This document shows positions 16,734 to 25,110 of a DNA stretch of 64,000 bases, piece after piece (the stretch's first letter is position 1; each line of letters begins with the position of its first letter). The position numbers were made by a program, and so were the translations under genes. Origin of the DNA: Taklimakanibacter deserti (GTDB taxonomy: Bacteria; Pseudomonadota; Alphaproteobacteria; Rhizobiales; Aestuariivirgaceae). Under the pieces are notes generated by a model. That model had not been told where the DNA came from. It made no database searches and saw nothing but the letters and a program-made list of their open reading frames with translations. Where the stretch lies: positions 1 to 64,000 of the forward strand of contig QORU01000004.1 of NCBI GenBank assembly GCA_003574785.1, read 5' to 3'.

Positions 16734-17311
16734 GCATATCCGCAGCGAAGGTCATGATCACTCGCAGGACCATGCTTGCCGCCGCGGGCGGACTGATGGC
16801 GGCGTCCGGAGCTGCCCATGCAATGCAACGAAGGATAGAAACCATGGAGATCAAGAGAAGCGGCTCGCAACCCTCCGCCGGCGGTCCCACGGAATACTTC
16901 ACCGGCGCCGTGCGGATCGACATGCGGTTTCACCCTCCTTCGCTAAAGCTTCGGAGGGCTCCCGTCTCCAGTCCTGCGAAGCACTGGAAGGTGCGAAGCA
17001 GGAAGGCGAGCGAGCCGGGTCGTGTCGGCGGCGCCTTCGTCACCTTCGAACCGGGTGCCCGCACGGCATGGCACACGCATCCGCTTGGCCAGACGCTCAT
17101 CGTCGCGTCCGGTTCCGGCTGGGTGCAGAGCGAGGGAGGTCCGAAGCAAGAGATCCGTCCCGGCGATATCGTCTGGATTCCTGCCGGTGAGAAGCATTGG
17201 CATGGCGCGACGGCCACCACGGCAATGACCCACATCGCCATCGCCGAGGCGTTGGATGGAAAGAGCGTCGACTGGCTGGAAAAGGTCAACGACGGGCAAT
17301 ACGGAGCTTGA
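16730..17311 (+). CDS. Exported cupin-domain protein with an in-frame palindromic insertion
   Basis: 193 residues from ATG 16730, overlapping the paoC stop (ATGA). The N-terminus has [11 protein letters not shown], a Tat-like signal, ending near AHA. The cupin barrel is a family often found beside aldo/keto reductases and oxidoreductases: [13 protein letters not shown] gives metal-type histidines and EKHWHGA the last ligand. Between RIDMRF and [13 protein letters not shown] lies a basic stretch of about 27 residues that relatives lack. Its DNA is a set of palindromes (16932-17015). The frame stays open, so a full protein could be made, with an exposed loop. Function is unknown; it is cotranscribed with the aldehyde oxidoreductase. 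Confidence 0.8.
   Translation: MSISAAKVMITRRTMLAAAGGLMAASGAAHAMQRRIETMEIKRSGSQPSAGGPTEYFTGAVRIDMRFHPPSLKLRRAPVSSPAKHWKVRSRKASEPGRVGGAFVTFEPGARTAWHTHPLGQTLIVASGSGWVQSEGGPKQEIRPGDIVWIPAGEKHWHGATATTAMTHIAIAEALDGKSVDWLEKVNDGQYGA
16932..17015. repeat. Palindromic element inserted in-frame in the cupin gene
   Basis: Nested inverted repeats are present. CCCTCC (16933-16938) pairs with GGAGGG (16953-16958). CCAGT (16968-16972) pairs with ACTGG (16983-16987). TCCTGC (16972-16977) pairs with GCAGGA (16998-17003). The core GCGAAGC occurs twice. The same core is in the intergenic palindromes at 55753-55771 and 57463-57474. The exact borders are estimates, because they depend on where cupin similarity stops and resumes. 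Confidence 0.6.
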
Positions 17312-17312
17312 G

Positions 17313-18083
17313 TTATTTCACGCAGACGATGAACAGTCGCGGAAAGCGCAAGAGCACCTTGCCGTCGCTCGCCGCCGGATACGCTTCGGCGATGCGCGTG
17401 CGATATCGGGCAAGATAGCCTTCGCGCTCATCCGGATCGAGCGGATCGATATAGGGCCTGAGGCCCGTGCCCTTCACCCATTCGACGATGCCGTCCGCCC
17501 CGGCGAGCGGGTGGTTGTAGATCGTGTGCCAGATATCGACCTGCGCCGCCTGCGGCTTCAGCGCGCCGTAATAGGTCGCAGGCGATGGCAGGCGATCGCG
17601 CGGCTGTCCAAGCTTCCTGAGCTTCACGGCCCACGGCCCTTCGGCGGCCGTTGCGCGCATGGCGACGTGCGAAGGCTCGTCCAGATTGTCGGGCATCTGC
17701 ACCGCGAGCACACCGCCCTCCGGGAGTGTCGCAAGGAGACGGCCAAGCACCTCGAGATGGTCCGGCACCCATTGGAACACCGCATTGGCGAACAAGAGAT
17801 CGGGCGCCTCCGTCGGCCGCCAGCTGGCGAGGTCGCCTTCGATGAAATGCGCATGCGGGTAGGATTGGCGCGCCTTCGCCAGCATGTCGGGCGATGAATC
17901 GAGGCCGACGATGCGAGCCTCGGGATAGCGCGCGATCAAAAGCTCGGTCGAGTTGCCCGGCCCGCAGCCGAGATCATAGACGAGGCGGGGCGCCTGCAGC
18001 GGCACTTGCGCCAGGAGATCGCGCGCCGCGCGCGTGCGCTCGTCGGCGAATTTGAGATATTGGGTGGAGGACCAGTCAGCCAT
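17313..18083 (-). CDS. tam: Trans-aconitate 2-methyltransferase
   Basis: 256 residues, the normal length for Tam. It starts [20 protein letters not shown], a characteristic Tam beginning. The SAM motif is [12 protein letters not shown] near residue 35, followed by GLDSSPDML and the substrate-region strings FQWVPDH and MPDN. It methylates trans-aconitate, an inhibitor of aconitase formed spontaneously from cis-aconitate. It is cytosolic and stands alone; its stop abuts the convergent cupin gene. Confidence 0.92.
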   Translation of the reverse strand: MADWSSTQYLKFADERTRAARDLLAQVPLQAPRLVYDLGCGPGNSTELLIARYPEARIVGLDSSPDMLAKARQSYPHAHFIEGDLASWRPTEAPDLLFANAVFQWVPDHLEVLGRLLATLPEGGVLAVQMPDNLDEPSHVAMRATAAEGPWAVKLRKLGQPRDRLPSPATYYGALKPQAAQVDIWHTIYNHPLAGADGIVEWVKGTGLRPYIDPLDPDEREGYLARYRTRIAEAYPAASDGKVLLRFPRLFIVCVK

Positions 18084-18170
18084 GCCCTTCTATGGCATGG
18101 CTGACGGTTCGGATCACGTCGACTTTGGGCAGTCCAGCCACAAGCCCTGACTGTGATCTCTTCTCTTGAC

Positions 18171-19301
18171 TCAGAATATCTTGTCGATCGGGAGTCCCAG
18201 CGCCATGGCGCCGGCATATTCGGCCTGCGGACCCGATTGCAGCGGGTGATAGCGGGCACCCTGGATGTCGCGGAAGTGCTTCTCGAGCTTCTGCGCCCGA
18301 TAGAAGCCGGCCCCGCCCGCCGCTTCGATGGCGAGCTCCGCGACGCGCAGCACATTCTGGCCGACGAGCTGGCGGCCGATCATCACGTCATTGATCGTCT
18401 CCGCCGAAGGCGCATTGCGCCGCACCACGTCGAGCATCGACTGCCGCGCCATTTGCGCTGCCCGCAATGCGGTCTCCATCTCGCCGACAAGCGCCAGCAC
18501 ATGGCGGTCGGGCCGCCGCTTCTTGGCGAGGCCTATGGCGATGTCGCGCGCGCTCTCGGCGACCCCCAGATAGACGGAGTAGACGAGCGGAAAGGCGATG
18601 GTGGCGATGATCTGGAACAGCGGATGCCATTCGCCCGCCTTGCGCCGCAACGCGACCGCGGCATCGGGAACGACATGGCCTTCGATCATCACGTCATGCG
18701 AGCCGGTGCCGCGCATGCCGAGGGTGCGCCAATTGTCGAGCACCTTCACATGCGGCGAATTCATCGGGATGCCGAAATGCAGGACCTCGCCCGTCTCCGC
18801 GCAAATGGCCCCGGTCATCAGGAGATCGCCGAGGGGTGCGGCCGAGGTGAAGACCTTGCGCGCGGTGATGCGGTAACCGCCATCGACCTTCTCGGCCTTG
18901 CCGGATCCTGAGATCCAGTCGGATCCGCCGCTCGACAGCAGCATGATGCGCTCGCCTGCGATCCGCTTGAGCAGCGGCTCGACCGCCATTGCCTTCTGGT
19001 GCCGCCAGCGCCAGGCGGGGATGGCGACCTGATGCGTGTGCATGGAGAAGGCGAGAGCCGTCGAGGCGCAATGATGCGCCAGCACGCGCAGCATCTCGGC
19101 GAGCTCGTCGATCGATGCGCCGCCCCCGCCCAATTCCTGGGGGACGCCCGCTTCGACAAGCCCTGCGTCCTTGAGGGCCTTGAGATTGTCGGCGACGAAC
19201 CGGTCTTCATCGGCATCGGCCGCAAAACCCTGGTCGAGCCTTTCTGCTAACTCGACAATGTCGAGCGATCTGGTGGAATGCATGGGTTGAACTTGAGCCA
19301 T
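18171..19301 (-). CDS. Acyl-CoA dehydrogenase-superfamily flavoprotein
   Basis: 376 residues with the acyl-CoA dehydrogenase fold: N-terminal helical domain, middle beta domain (SGGSDWISGSGKAEKVDGGYRI), and C-terminal helical domain ending in GGAGFYRAQKLEKHFRDIQG. I do not see an unambiguous catalytic glutamate, and members of this branch include flavin monooxygenases, so a CoA ester substrate is not certain. It is divergent from an HxlR regulator with two identical 10-bp repeats between them, which suggests inducible control by that regulator. Confidence 0.82.
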   Translation of the reverse strand: MAQVQPMHSTRSLDIVELAERLDQGFAADADEDRFVADNLKALKDAGLVEAGVPQELGGGGASIDELAEMLRVLAHHCASTALAFSMHTHQVAIPAWRWRHQKAMAVEPLLKRIAGERIMLLSSGGSDWISGSGKAEKVDGGYRITARKVFTSAAPLGDLLMTGAICAETGEVLHFGIPMNSPHVKVLDNWRTLGMRGTGSHDVMIEGHVVPDAAVALRRKAGEWHPLFQIIATIAFPLVYSVYLGVAESARDIAIGLAKKRRPDRHVLALVGEMETALRAAQMARQSMLDVVRRNAPSAETINDVMIGRQLVGQNVLRVAELAIEAAGGAGFYRAQKLEKHFRDIQGARYHPLQSGPQAEYAGAMALGLPIDKIF

Positions 19302-19372
19302 GATGACCTCGAACTGGGAAACGCCTCTCCGCCCATGATCATTCCATTGGCCTCCTCGCGCGGCTAGTCACG

Positions 19373-19435
19373 AAACTGTACTCCTTCCTCGATGGTGGGC
19401 GCTACCGGCCATCGGCGAGGTCCCAAAACTGTACT
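19373..19435. promoter_or_regulatory. Direct repeats AAACTGTACT in the flavoprotein/HxlR intergenic region
   Basis: The 10-mer occurs at 19373-19382 and 19426-19435, 53 bases apart or about five helical turns, between two divergent genes. It is a plausible paired operator for the adjacent HxlR-type regulator. No binding evidence can be seen beyond repetition and position. Confidence 0.5.
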
Positions 19436-19498
19436 GGACACTGGCTCAGGGCCCATCGTAGCGTCCACAACCGAGGGCCCGGAGACGGGAGGACACAG

Positions 19499-20203
19499 GT
19501 GGAGCAAGGCAGTTACGGGCAGTTCTGCCCGGTCGCCATGGCGGCGGAGGTCTTCTGCACGCGCTGGACGGCGTTGGTTATGCGCGAGATCCTCTGCGGC
19601 AGCACGCGGTTCAACGACATCCGGCGCGGGGTGCCGCGCATGTCGCCGACCCTCCTCTCGAAGCGGCTCAAGGAGCTGCAGAAGGCGGGCATCATCCACA
19701 CGCGCCGCGCCAAATCCTCAGGCAGCGTCGAATATGTGCTCACCCAGTCCGGCGAGGATTTGCGCCCGCTCGTGATGTCGCTCGGCATCTGGGGCCAGCG
19801 CTGGGTGGAATCGAAGCTGTCGCTCAAGAATCTCGATCCGACCGTCCTCATGTGGGACATGCGCCGGTTTCTCGATCCAACACCCTTGCCAGAAAGGCCT
19901 TGCACCATCCATTTCGAATATCCGGAGCTCGACGATGCACGCCGCCATTGGTGGCTGGTCATCGACAAGGGTGTCGTCGATCTGTGCCTTCTCGATCCGG
20001 GTCATGAGATCGATCTCACCGTCACCGGATCCTTAAGGGCGATGACCGCGATCTGGATGGGCGTCTCCACCGTCCAGAAGGAAGTGGAGGCTGGCGCGCT
20101 CGACCTTGTCGGCGATCCGAAGATCGCCCGCTCGATGCAGAAATGGCTGGGCCTCTCGCCTTTCGCCAAAGAGAAAAGCCGCGTCGGCGCGGATGCGGCA
20201 TAG
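19499..20203 (+). CDS. HxlR-family transcriptional regulator with a C-terminal sterol-carrier-like domain
   Basis: 234 residues from GTG 19499, with a strong GGGAGGA six bases upstream. The HxlR winged helix (about 1-105) has CPVAMAAEVFCTRWTALVMREI and SPTLLSKRLKELQKAGII. Most HxlR proteins end near residue 120. The additional 110 residues (DLTVTGSLRAMTAIWMG and neighbours) look like an SCP2-type ligand-binding domain, as seen in some HxlR fusions, so it may sense a hydrophobic metabolite. It is divergent from the acyl-CoA dehydrogenase-like gene it probably controls. Confidence 0.83.
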   Translation: MEQGSYGQFCPVAMAAEVFCTRWTALVMREILCGSTRFNDIRRGVPRMSPTLLSKRLKELQKAGIIHTRRAKSSGSVEYVLTQSGEDLRPLVMSLGIWGQRWVESKLSLKNLDPTVLMWDMRRFLDPTPLPERPCTIHFEYPELDDARRHWWLVIDKGVVDLCLLDPGHEIDLTVTGSLRAMTAIWMGVSTVQKEVEAGALDLVGDPKIARSMQKWLGLSPFAKEKSRVGADAA

Positions 20204-20204
20204 A

Positions 20205-20247
20205 GCATCGGCCCGAAAAGTTGCAGACTTTTCGGATAAGCCGATGC
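20205..20247. repeat. Two-tier hairpin repeat, copy 2 (TTGCAGA loop, ATAA bulge)
   Basis: The outer stem is 20205-20212 with 20240-20247 (8 bp, perfect). The inner stem is 20213-20220 with 20228-20235 (8 bp, perfect). The loop TTGCAGA is at 20221-20227 and the bulge ATAA at 20236-20239. It lies between the convergent ends of the HxlR and XRE genes and could act as a bidirectional transcript end. Confidence 0.75.
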
Positions 20248-20257
20248 GCAAAACGAC

Positions 20258-20827
20258 TCAACGATTCGCGAGAACGACGACGGCATAGACGCAAGGCTTG
20301 CCGCTCTCATTCTTGAACATGCAATCGGCCGGCGGGCCGAGCTCCAGGCAGTCGCCTTCGCCGAGCTCGTGGCGCGTGCCCCCCTCGACGAACACCAGCG
20401 ATCCCTTCAGGACCCAGATCAATTGCCGCAGGAAGGCATAGGCCGAAGCCGGCATTGGAATTTCGGTTCTGGGCGGAAGCTCGATGCGCACGAGATCGAG
20501 CGGCATATCGGAGCGCGGCGACACATGCCGGCGCACATAGCCGCTTTGCGGATCGATCCACACCGGCTGGTCCTCCTTCCGCAGAAGCCGGCCTTCCTGC
20601 ATTTCCGCCCGTGCCATCAGCGTCGACATGGTCAGACTGAAGGCCCCTGAAAGCTTGGCCAGCAGTGTCGCGGTCGGGCTGCTCTCGCCGCGCTCGATCT
20701 TGTGGACCATGGCGCGCGACACGCCGGAGCGTTCCGCAAGCTCGGTCAGCGACCAGCCCCGGCTTTCACGTTCGAGGCGGATTCTGGCGCCGATGCGGCG
20801 ATCCAGACTATCCAATTTAGTAGACAT
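20258..20827 (-). CDS. XRE-family regulator with C-terminal cupin domain
   Basis: 189 residues. A helix-turn-helix of the lambda-repressor type covers residues 12-65 (WSLTELAERSGVSRAMVHKIERGESSP). A cupin sensor domain covers about 105-185 (VLKGSLVFVEGG, then GDCLELGPP). Such regulators usually control an adjacent transport or modification gene. Here it is divergent from the GNAT/YdcZ pair with only 38 bases between starts, so one operator must serve both. The start ATG (20825-20827) has no clear ribosome binding site and may be read from a nearly leaderless message. Confidence 0.88.
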   Translation of the reverse strand: MSTKLDSLDRRIGARIRLERESRGWSLTELAERSGVSRAMVHKIERGESSPTATLLAKLSGAFSLTMSTLMARAEMQEGRLLRKEDQPVWIDPQSGYVRRHVSPRSDMPLDLVRIELPPRTEIPMPASAYAFLRQLIWVLKGSLVFVEGGTRHELGEGDCLELGPPADCMFKNESGKPCVYAVVVLANR

Positions 20828-20855
20828 ATGTTATACTATAATAGACAATTCTACT
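20819..20855. promoter_or_regulatory. Divergent promoter/operator for XRE and GNAT genes
   Basis: A consensus -10 TATAAT is at 20837-20842 for the rightward gene. It is flanked by TAGACA direct repeats (20821-20826 and 20842-20847) and by an outer inverted repeat AGTAGA/TCTACT (20819-20824, 20850-20855). The whole AT-rich stretch stands out from its GC-rich surroundings. Confidence 0.5.
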
Positions 20856-20865
20856 GGAGAGCAAG

Positions 20866-21381
20866 ATGCTTATCCGAGACGCCACACCTGACGACATTGC
20901 CGGCATCACCGCCATTTACAATGACGCCGTCATCCACACGACCGCCATCTGGAACGACATCAAGGTCGATGCCGCCAACCGCGCCGCCTGGCTTTCGGAG
21001 CGCCGGCGCCAGCTCTATCCGGTCCTGGTCGCCGTCGATGATCGCCAGACGGTGCTGGGCTATGCCTCCTTCGGCGACTGGCGCGCCTGGGACGGCTATC
21101 GCCACACGGTCGAGCATTCGGTCTATGTGCATAAGGACCGGCGCGGCTCAGGGATAGGCAAGGCGCTGATGGATGAGCTCATCCTTCGTGCCCGCTCCAT
21201 CGGCAAGCATGTGATGGTCGCCGGCGTCGAAGGCCGCAACGAGACGTCGATCAGGCTTCATCGCAGGCTCGGTTTCGAGCAAGTCGGCCATCTCAAGGAA
21301 GTGGGCGCCAAATTCGGCGCCTGGCTCGATCTGGTCTTTCTGCAGCTCACTCTCGACACGCGGGACCGACCCGACAGGTGA
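20866..21381 (+). CDS. GNAT-family N-acetyltransferase, phosphinothricin/methionine-sulfoximine type
   Basis: 171 residues from ATG 20866, with GGAGAG upstream. It starts with IRDATPDDIAGITAIYNDAV. The acetyl-CoA loop is KDRRGSGIGKALMDEL. GVEGRNETSIRLHRRLGFEQVG and KFGAWLDLVFLQ close the fold. This pattern is that of the Pat/MddA branch, which acetylates phosphinothricin or methionine sulfone-type amino acids. The actual substrate is open. It shares GTGA with the downstream YdcZ-like gene. Confidence 0.88.
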   Translation: MLIRDATPDDIAGITAIYNDAVIHTTAIWNDIKVDAANRAAWLSERRRQLYPVLVAVDDRQTVLGYASFGDWRAWDGYRHTVEHSVYVHKDRRGSGIGKALMDELILRARSIGKHVMVAGVEGRNETSIRLHRRLGFEQVGHLKEVGAKFGAWLDLVFLQLTLDTRDRPDR

Positions 21382-21827
21382 GCTCTCCCGCCACCATCCT
21401 TCTTCTGATCATGGCCGGCGCCGCCCTGGTCGTGCAGAATCTCCTAATGGTCCGCATCACGCAGTCCGTCTCGACGGTTCTCATCACCCTGGTGATCAAT
21501 TCGACCGTTGGCCTGACGGGCCTCGCCGCCCTGCTTCTCGCCCGCAACGGCCTGTCCGGCTTCGTCGAAGCGGCGGCCTCGCTGAAGGCTTGGGCCCTAC
21601 TCCCGGGATTGCTCGGCTCGTTCTTCGTCTTTGCCGGTTTGCTCGGCTATCAGAAGATCGGCGCCGCATCGACCATCGCCATCCTCGTCTCGAGCCAGCT
21701 TGTCGCCGGACTGATCGCCGACGCGGCGGGATCAGGTGCTGGTGGTCTCAAGGCCAATATCGTCCCCATGATCGGAGCGATGTTCCTGGTCGCCGGCGTG
21801 ATCCTTATCCTGCGGAAAGGCCTCTGA
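21378..21827 (+). CDS. YdcZ/DMT-family small membrane transporter
   Basis: 149 residues from GTG 21378, overlapping the GNAT stop by four bases. About five hydrophobic segments cover nearly the whole length, as expected for the DUF606/YdcZ (PF04657) branch of the drug/metabolite transporter superfamily. A likely helper for export of the compound handled by the coupled acetyltransferase (inference from coupling only). Confidence 0.78.
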   Translation: MSSPATILLLIMAGAALVVQNLLMVRITQSVSTVLITLVINSTVGLTGLAALLLARNGLSGFVEAAASLKAWALLPGLLGSFFVFAGLLGYQKIGAASTIAILVSSQLVAGLIADAAGSGAGGLKANIVPMIGAMFLVAGVILILRKGL

Positions 21828-21828
21828 G

Positions 21829-22458
21829 CTACGATTCAACGGGGATCTGGGTCGCGACCACGCGCTCCACGGGCCGCTCGCTTTGCGCCAGCCCTTTGGC
21901 GACGCCGGCCCGGTCCGCCGCAGCTCTGTTCTGGCTGAGCTTGCGCTTGCCCTCGAGCCTCGTGATCGGCAGGCGCAAGCCGACAATGCCGCGCAGCTGC
22001 GCTTTGATGAAGGGCTCGGGCGCGTCGCTGACCGCCCAGGGTGCTGCGCGGGGCTTCTCGTGAAGCTCGGTGAGGCGCGTCACCACATCGAGCAGCCGCG
22101 CCGCATCGTCGAAGAACTCGATCGGCCCATAGGCATGGACCGCGCTGTAGTTCCAGGTCGGCACGACCTTGCCATGCTCGATCTTGGACGCATACCAGGA
22201 GGGCGTGACATAGGCGTCGGCGCCCATGAAGATGGCAAGCGCCTCGCCAATGGGCGGCATCGTCCATTGCGGATTGGCCCGGGCGACATGCCCGTAGAGA
22301 ACGCCCTGCTCGCCTTCGGCCTCGACGAGGAACAGCGGCAAAGGCGTCGCGATCAGGCCCTCGGCCGTGGCGGTCACCAGATTGCTGAGGCGCGCGCCGC
22401 GCATCACCTCATGCAGGATCTGGCGATCGTCTTCGCGGAAGGCCGGCGGAACATACAT
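21829..22458 (-). CDS. FMN-binding negative transcriptional regulator, PaiB-like
   Basis: 209 residues from ATG 22458 (AGGA seven bases upstream); longer frames before it lack a ribosome binding site. It begins MYVPPAFREDD, typical of PaiB. The split-barrel FMN-binding fold shows LVTATAEGLIATPLPLF and HVARANPQW, and the tail LRGIVGLRLPITRLEGKRKLSQNR is the family's end signature. PaiB relatives act in polyamine-linked control in Bacillus; the role in proteobacteria is unclear. The stop lies two bases from the convergent YdcZ gene. Confidence 0.88.
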   Translation of the reverse strand: MYVPPAFREDDRQILHEVMRGARLSNLVTATAEGLIATPLPLFLVEAEGEQGVLYGHVARANPQWTMPPIGEALAIFMGADAYVTPSWYASKIEHGKVVPTWNYSAVHAYGPIEFFDDAARLLDVVTRLTELHEKPRAAPWAVSDAPEPFIKAQLRGIVGLRLPITRLEGKRKLSQNRAAADRAGVAKGLAQSERPVERVVATQIPVES

Positions 22459-22608
22459 GGCGGAGTCCTTTGTTTTCGCGAAGCTAGCGCGAAAGTGGAC
22501 CGATATGAATCTCCAGTATTTGAAAATTTGAACAGGCCACTTTAAGGCGGCTATCTGGCGCCGGCGCCGGACGATAAGCTGGCAGCTCGACCACTTCGGG
22601 AGAACTCC

Positions 22609-23376
22609 ATGGACAAGCCGGATGCACGGCAGGAAACCACGCTCTTTGCGCCCGGCGGCTATCGCTACATTCCGAGCGTGTTCCAATATTCCGCCGGCGT
22701 CATCGCAGCGCCCGGCTTCGACATGGTGCGCGTCAGATTGAGCGGCAATCCGCCATTAGCTCAAGGCTTCAGCCTTATCGAGCAGTTCGTCAAGCGGGAA
22801 GGCCGGCCCTTGGCCGCCTTCTGCGCCTGCGAATTGCGCTCGCCCGCACCTTTTGACGAAGCGGGTTTCCGCGCCTTCAACCGGCTCTATGTCGAGACCT
22901 TGCAGCGCTGGGGGATTTCCGATGGCGAGACCAATCCCGTGGCGCGCACCAATGTCTGTCCGGCGATCGATCCGCCCTCCGAGCCGTCATTCCATGCCTT
23001 CGCCTTTACCATCCAGCGTCCCACCGAAAGGCCGGGTTTCGTCGTCGCCGGCAGCGGCGAATCCGTCGAGGGAAAAGCGAACTACCGCGATCACATCATT
23101 CGCCTGGGCGATGTCAGCCCGGAGGCCCTGCGCGAGAAGGCGCGCTTCGTGCTGGGTGAAATGGAGCGCAGGCTCAGGCGCCTCGGCGTCGGCTGGGAAG
23201 CGACCAGCGCCGTCCAGGCCTACACCATCCACGATCTCCATCCCTTCCTGGCGGACGAGATCGTCCGCCGCGGCGCCGCGCGCTCAGGACTGACCTGGCA
23301 TTTCACCCGCCCGCCGGTCGTCGATCTCGAATTCGAGATGGACTGCCGCGGCATGACCCAGGAATTGGTGATTTAG
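22609..23376 (+). CDS. RidA-superfamily deaminase-like protein, CnbZ (2-aminomuconate deaminase) type
   Basis: 255 residues from ATG 22609 with GGGAGA upstream. The frame has the motifs FAPGGYRYIPSVFQYS, AAFCACELRSPAPF, NPVARTNVCP and DPPSEPSFHAF, which I recall from the 2-amino-5-chloromuconate deaminase (CnbZ) family of about 250 residues. The family removes ammonia from aminomuconates in nitro- or aminoaromatic degradation. No other genes of such a pathway flank it, so the true substrate may be a reactive enamine. It overlaps the convergent EttA gene by four bases. Confidence 0.6.
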   Translation: MDKPDARQETTLFAPGGYRYIPSVFQYSAGVIAAPGFDMVRVRLSGNPPLAQGFSLIEQFVKREGRPLAAFCACELRSPAPFDEAGFRAFNRLYVETLQRWGISDGETNPVARTNVCPAIDPPSEPSFHAFAFTIQRPTERPGFVVAGSGESVEGKANYRDHIIRLGDVSPEALREKARFVLGEMERRLRRLGVGWEATSAVQAYTIHDLHPFLADEIVRRGAARSGLTWHFTRPPVVDLEFEMDCRGMTQELVI

Positions 23377-25028
23377 CGCGCGAACTGCTTGTACTTGATC
23401 CGCTTCGGCATGACCGAATCCTCGCCCAGCCTGCGCTTCTTGTCTTCCTCATAGTCCTGGAAGTTGCCCTCGAACCATTCGACATGGCTGTCGCCCTCGA
23501 AGGAGAGCATGTGGGTCGCGAGCCGGTCGAGGAACATGCGGTCGTGGCTGATGATGACGGCGCAGCCGGCAAAGTCTTCCAGCGCCTCTTCGAGCGCCGC
23601 CAGCGTCTCGGTGTCGAGATCGTTCGTCGGCTCGTCGAGGAGCAGCACATTGGCGCCCGATTTGAGCATCTTGGCAAGATGCACCCGGTTGCGTTGGCCG
23701 CCCGACAGCGTGCCGACCTTCTGCTGCTGGTCGCCACCCTTGAAGTTGAACGAGCCGGTATAGGCGCGCGAATTGATCTCGCGCTTGCCGAGATAGATGA
23801 TGTCGTTGCCGCCCGAGATCTCTTCCCACACCGTCTTGTTGGGATCGAGCGAGTCGCGGCTCTGGTCGACATAGCCGAGCTTGACGCTTTCGCCGATCTG
23901 GACCGAGCCCTGGTCCGGCGTCTCCTGGCCGGTCAGCATGCGAAACAAGGTGGTCTTGCCGGCGCCGTTCGGCCCGATCACGCCGACAATGCCGCCGGGC
24001 GGCAGCTTGAAGGAGAGATCGTCGATGAGGAGCCGCTCGCCATAGGCCTTGGACAGGCCCTCGATGTCGATGACATTGTTGCCGAGCCTTTCGCCCGGCG
24101 GGATGATGATCTGCGCCGTCGTCGATTTGAGACGGGCGTCGTTCGCCTTGACCAGCTCATCATAGGCCTTGAAGCGGGCCTTGGATTTCGCCTGCCGCGC
24201 CTTGGGCGATGAGGCGATCCAGGCCTGCTCGCGCTCGAGCACTTTCTGGCGCGCCGCATCCTCGCGCGCTTCCTGGGCGAAGCGCTTGGCTTTCTGGCCG
24301 AGATAGGCCGAGTAGTTGCCCTCATAGGGAATGCCGCGGCCGCGGTCGAGCTCGAGAATCCAGCCCGTCACATTGTCGAGGAAGTAGCGGTCATGGGTGA
24401 CGATCAGGATGGCGCCCGGATATTCGCGCAAATGATGCTCGAGCCAGTTGACGCTTTCGGCATCGAGATGGTTGGTCGGCTCGTCGAGGAGCAAAAGGTC
24501 GGGCTTGGCCAGCAGCAACTTGGTGAGGGCGACGCGGCGGCGCTCGCCGCCCGAGAGATTGTCGATCGAAGCCTCGCCCGGCGGGCAGCGCATGGCGTCC
24601 ATCGCCTGCTCGACTTGGGCGTCGAGGTCCCACAGATTCTGGGCATCGATCTTGTCCTGCAGCACTGCCGCCTTTTCGGCATTCTCGTCGGAATAATCCG
24701 CCATCAAGGCATTATATTCATCGAGAATGGCCTTCTTGGCCGCAACCCCTTCCATGACATTGCCCAGCACGTTGAGCTGCGGGTCGAGCTCAGGCTCCTG
24801 CTCGAGATAGCCGACGGTGGCCCCTTCGGCCACCCAGGCCTCGCCCGAAAACTCGGTGTCGAGCCCCGCCATGACGCGCAGCAGCGTCGACTTGCCTGAG
24901 CCATTGGGCCCGAGCACGCCGATCTTGGCGTCCGGGTAGAAGGACAGGTTGATATTGTCGAGGACCTTCTTGCCGCCGGCATAGGCCTTGGAGAGGCCGT
25001 GCATATGATAGATGAACTGACGCGCCAT
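23373..25028 (-). CDS. ettA: Energy-dependent translational throttle protein EttA (ABC-F)
   Basis: 551 residues, the usual EttA length. Two ABC domains have Walker A GPNGSGKST and GPNGAGKTT, signatures LSGGERRRVAL and LSGGQRNRVHLAK, and Walker B LLLDEPTNHLD and LLLDEPTNDLD. They are joined by the long charged ABC-F linker (about residues 240-310) and an arm region. It binds the ribosomal E site and gates entry into elongation according to ATP/ADP ratio. There are no membrane segments. It is monocistronic. Confidence 0.95.
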   Translation of the reverse strand: MARQFIYHMHGLSKAYAGGKKVLDNINLSFYPDAKIGVLGPNGSGKSTLLRVMAGLDTEFSGEAWVAEGATVGYLEQEPELDPQLNVLGNVMEGVAAKKAILDEYNALMADYSDENAEKAAVLQDKIDAQNLWDLDAQVEQAMDAMRCPPGEASIDNLSGGERRRVALTKLLLAKPDLLLLDEPTNHLDAESVNWLEHHLREYPGAILIVTHDRYFLDNVTGWILELDRGRGIPYEGNYSAYLGQKAKRFAQEAREDAARQKVLEREQAWIASSPKARQAKSKARFKAYDELVKANDARLKSTTAQIIIPPGERLGNNVIDIEGLSKAYGERLLIDDLSFKLPPGGIVGVIGPNGAGKTTLFRMLTGQETPDQGSVQIGESVKLGYVDQSRDSLDPNKTVWEEISGGNDIIYLGKREINSRAYTGSFNFKGGDQQQKVGTLSGGQRNRVHLAKMLKSGANVLLLDEPTNDLDTETLAALEEALEDFAGCAVIISHDRMFLDRLATHMLSFEGDSHVEWFEGNFQDYEEDKKRRLGEDSVMPKRIKYKQFAR

Positions 25029-25110
25029 CAGATTTCCGTTTACCGATGAATGGAGTTGGGCCGGCTTCTAACCGATGCCGGCCCCTGATGCAACGTTTAC
25101 CAGGATTTAG

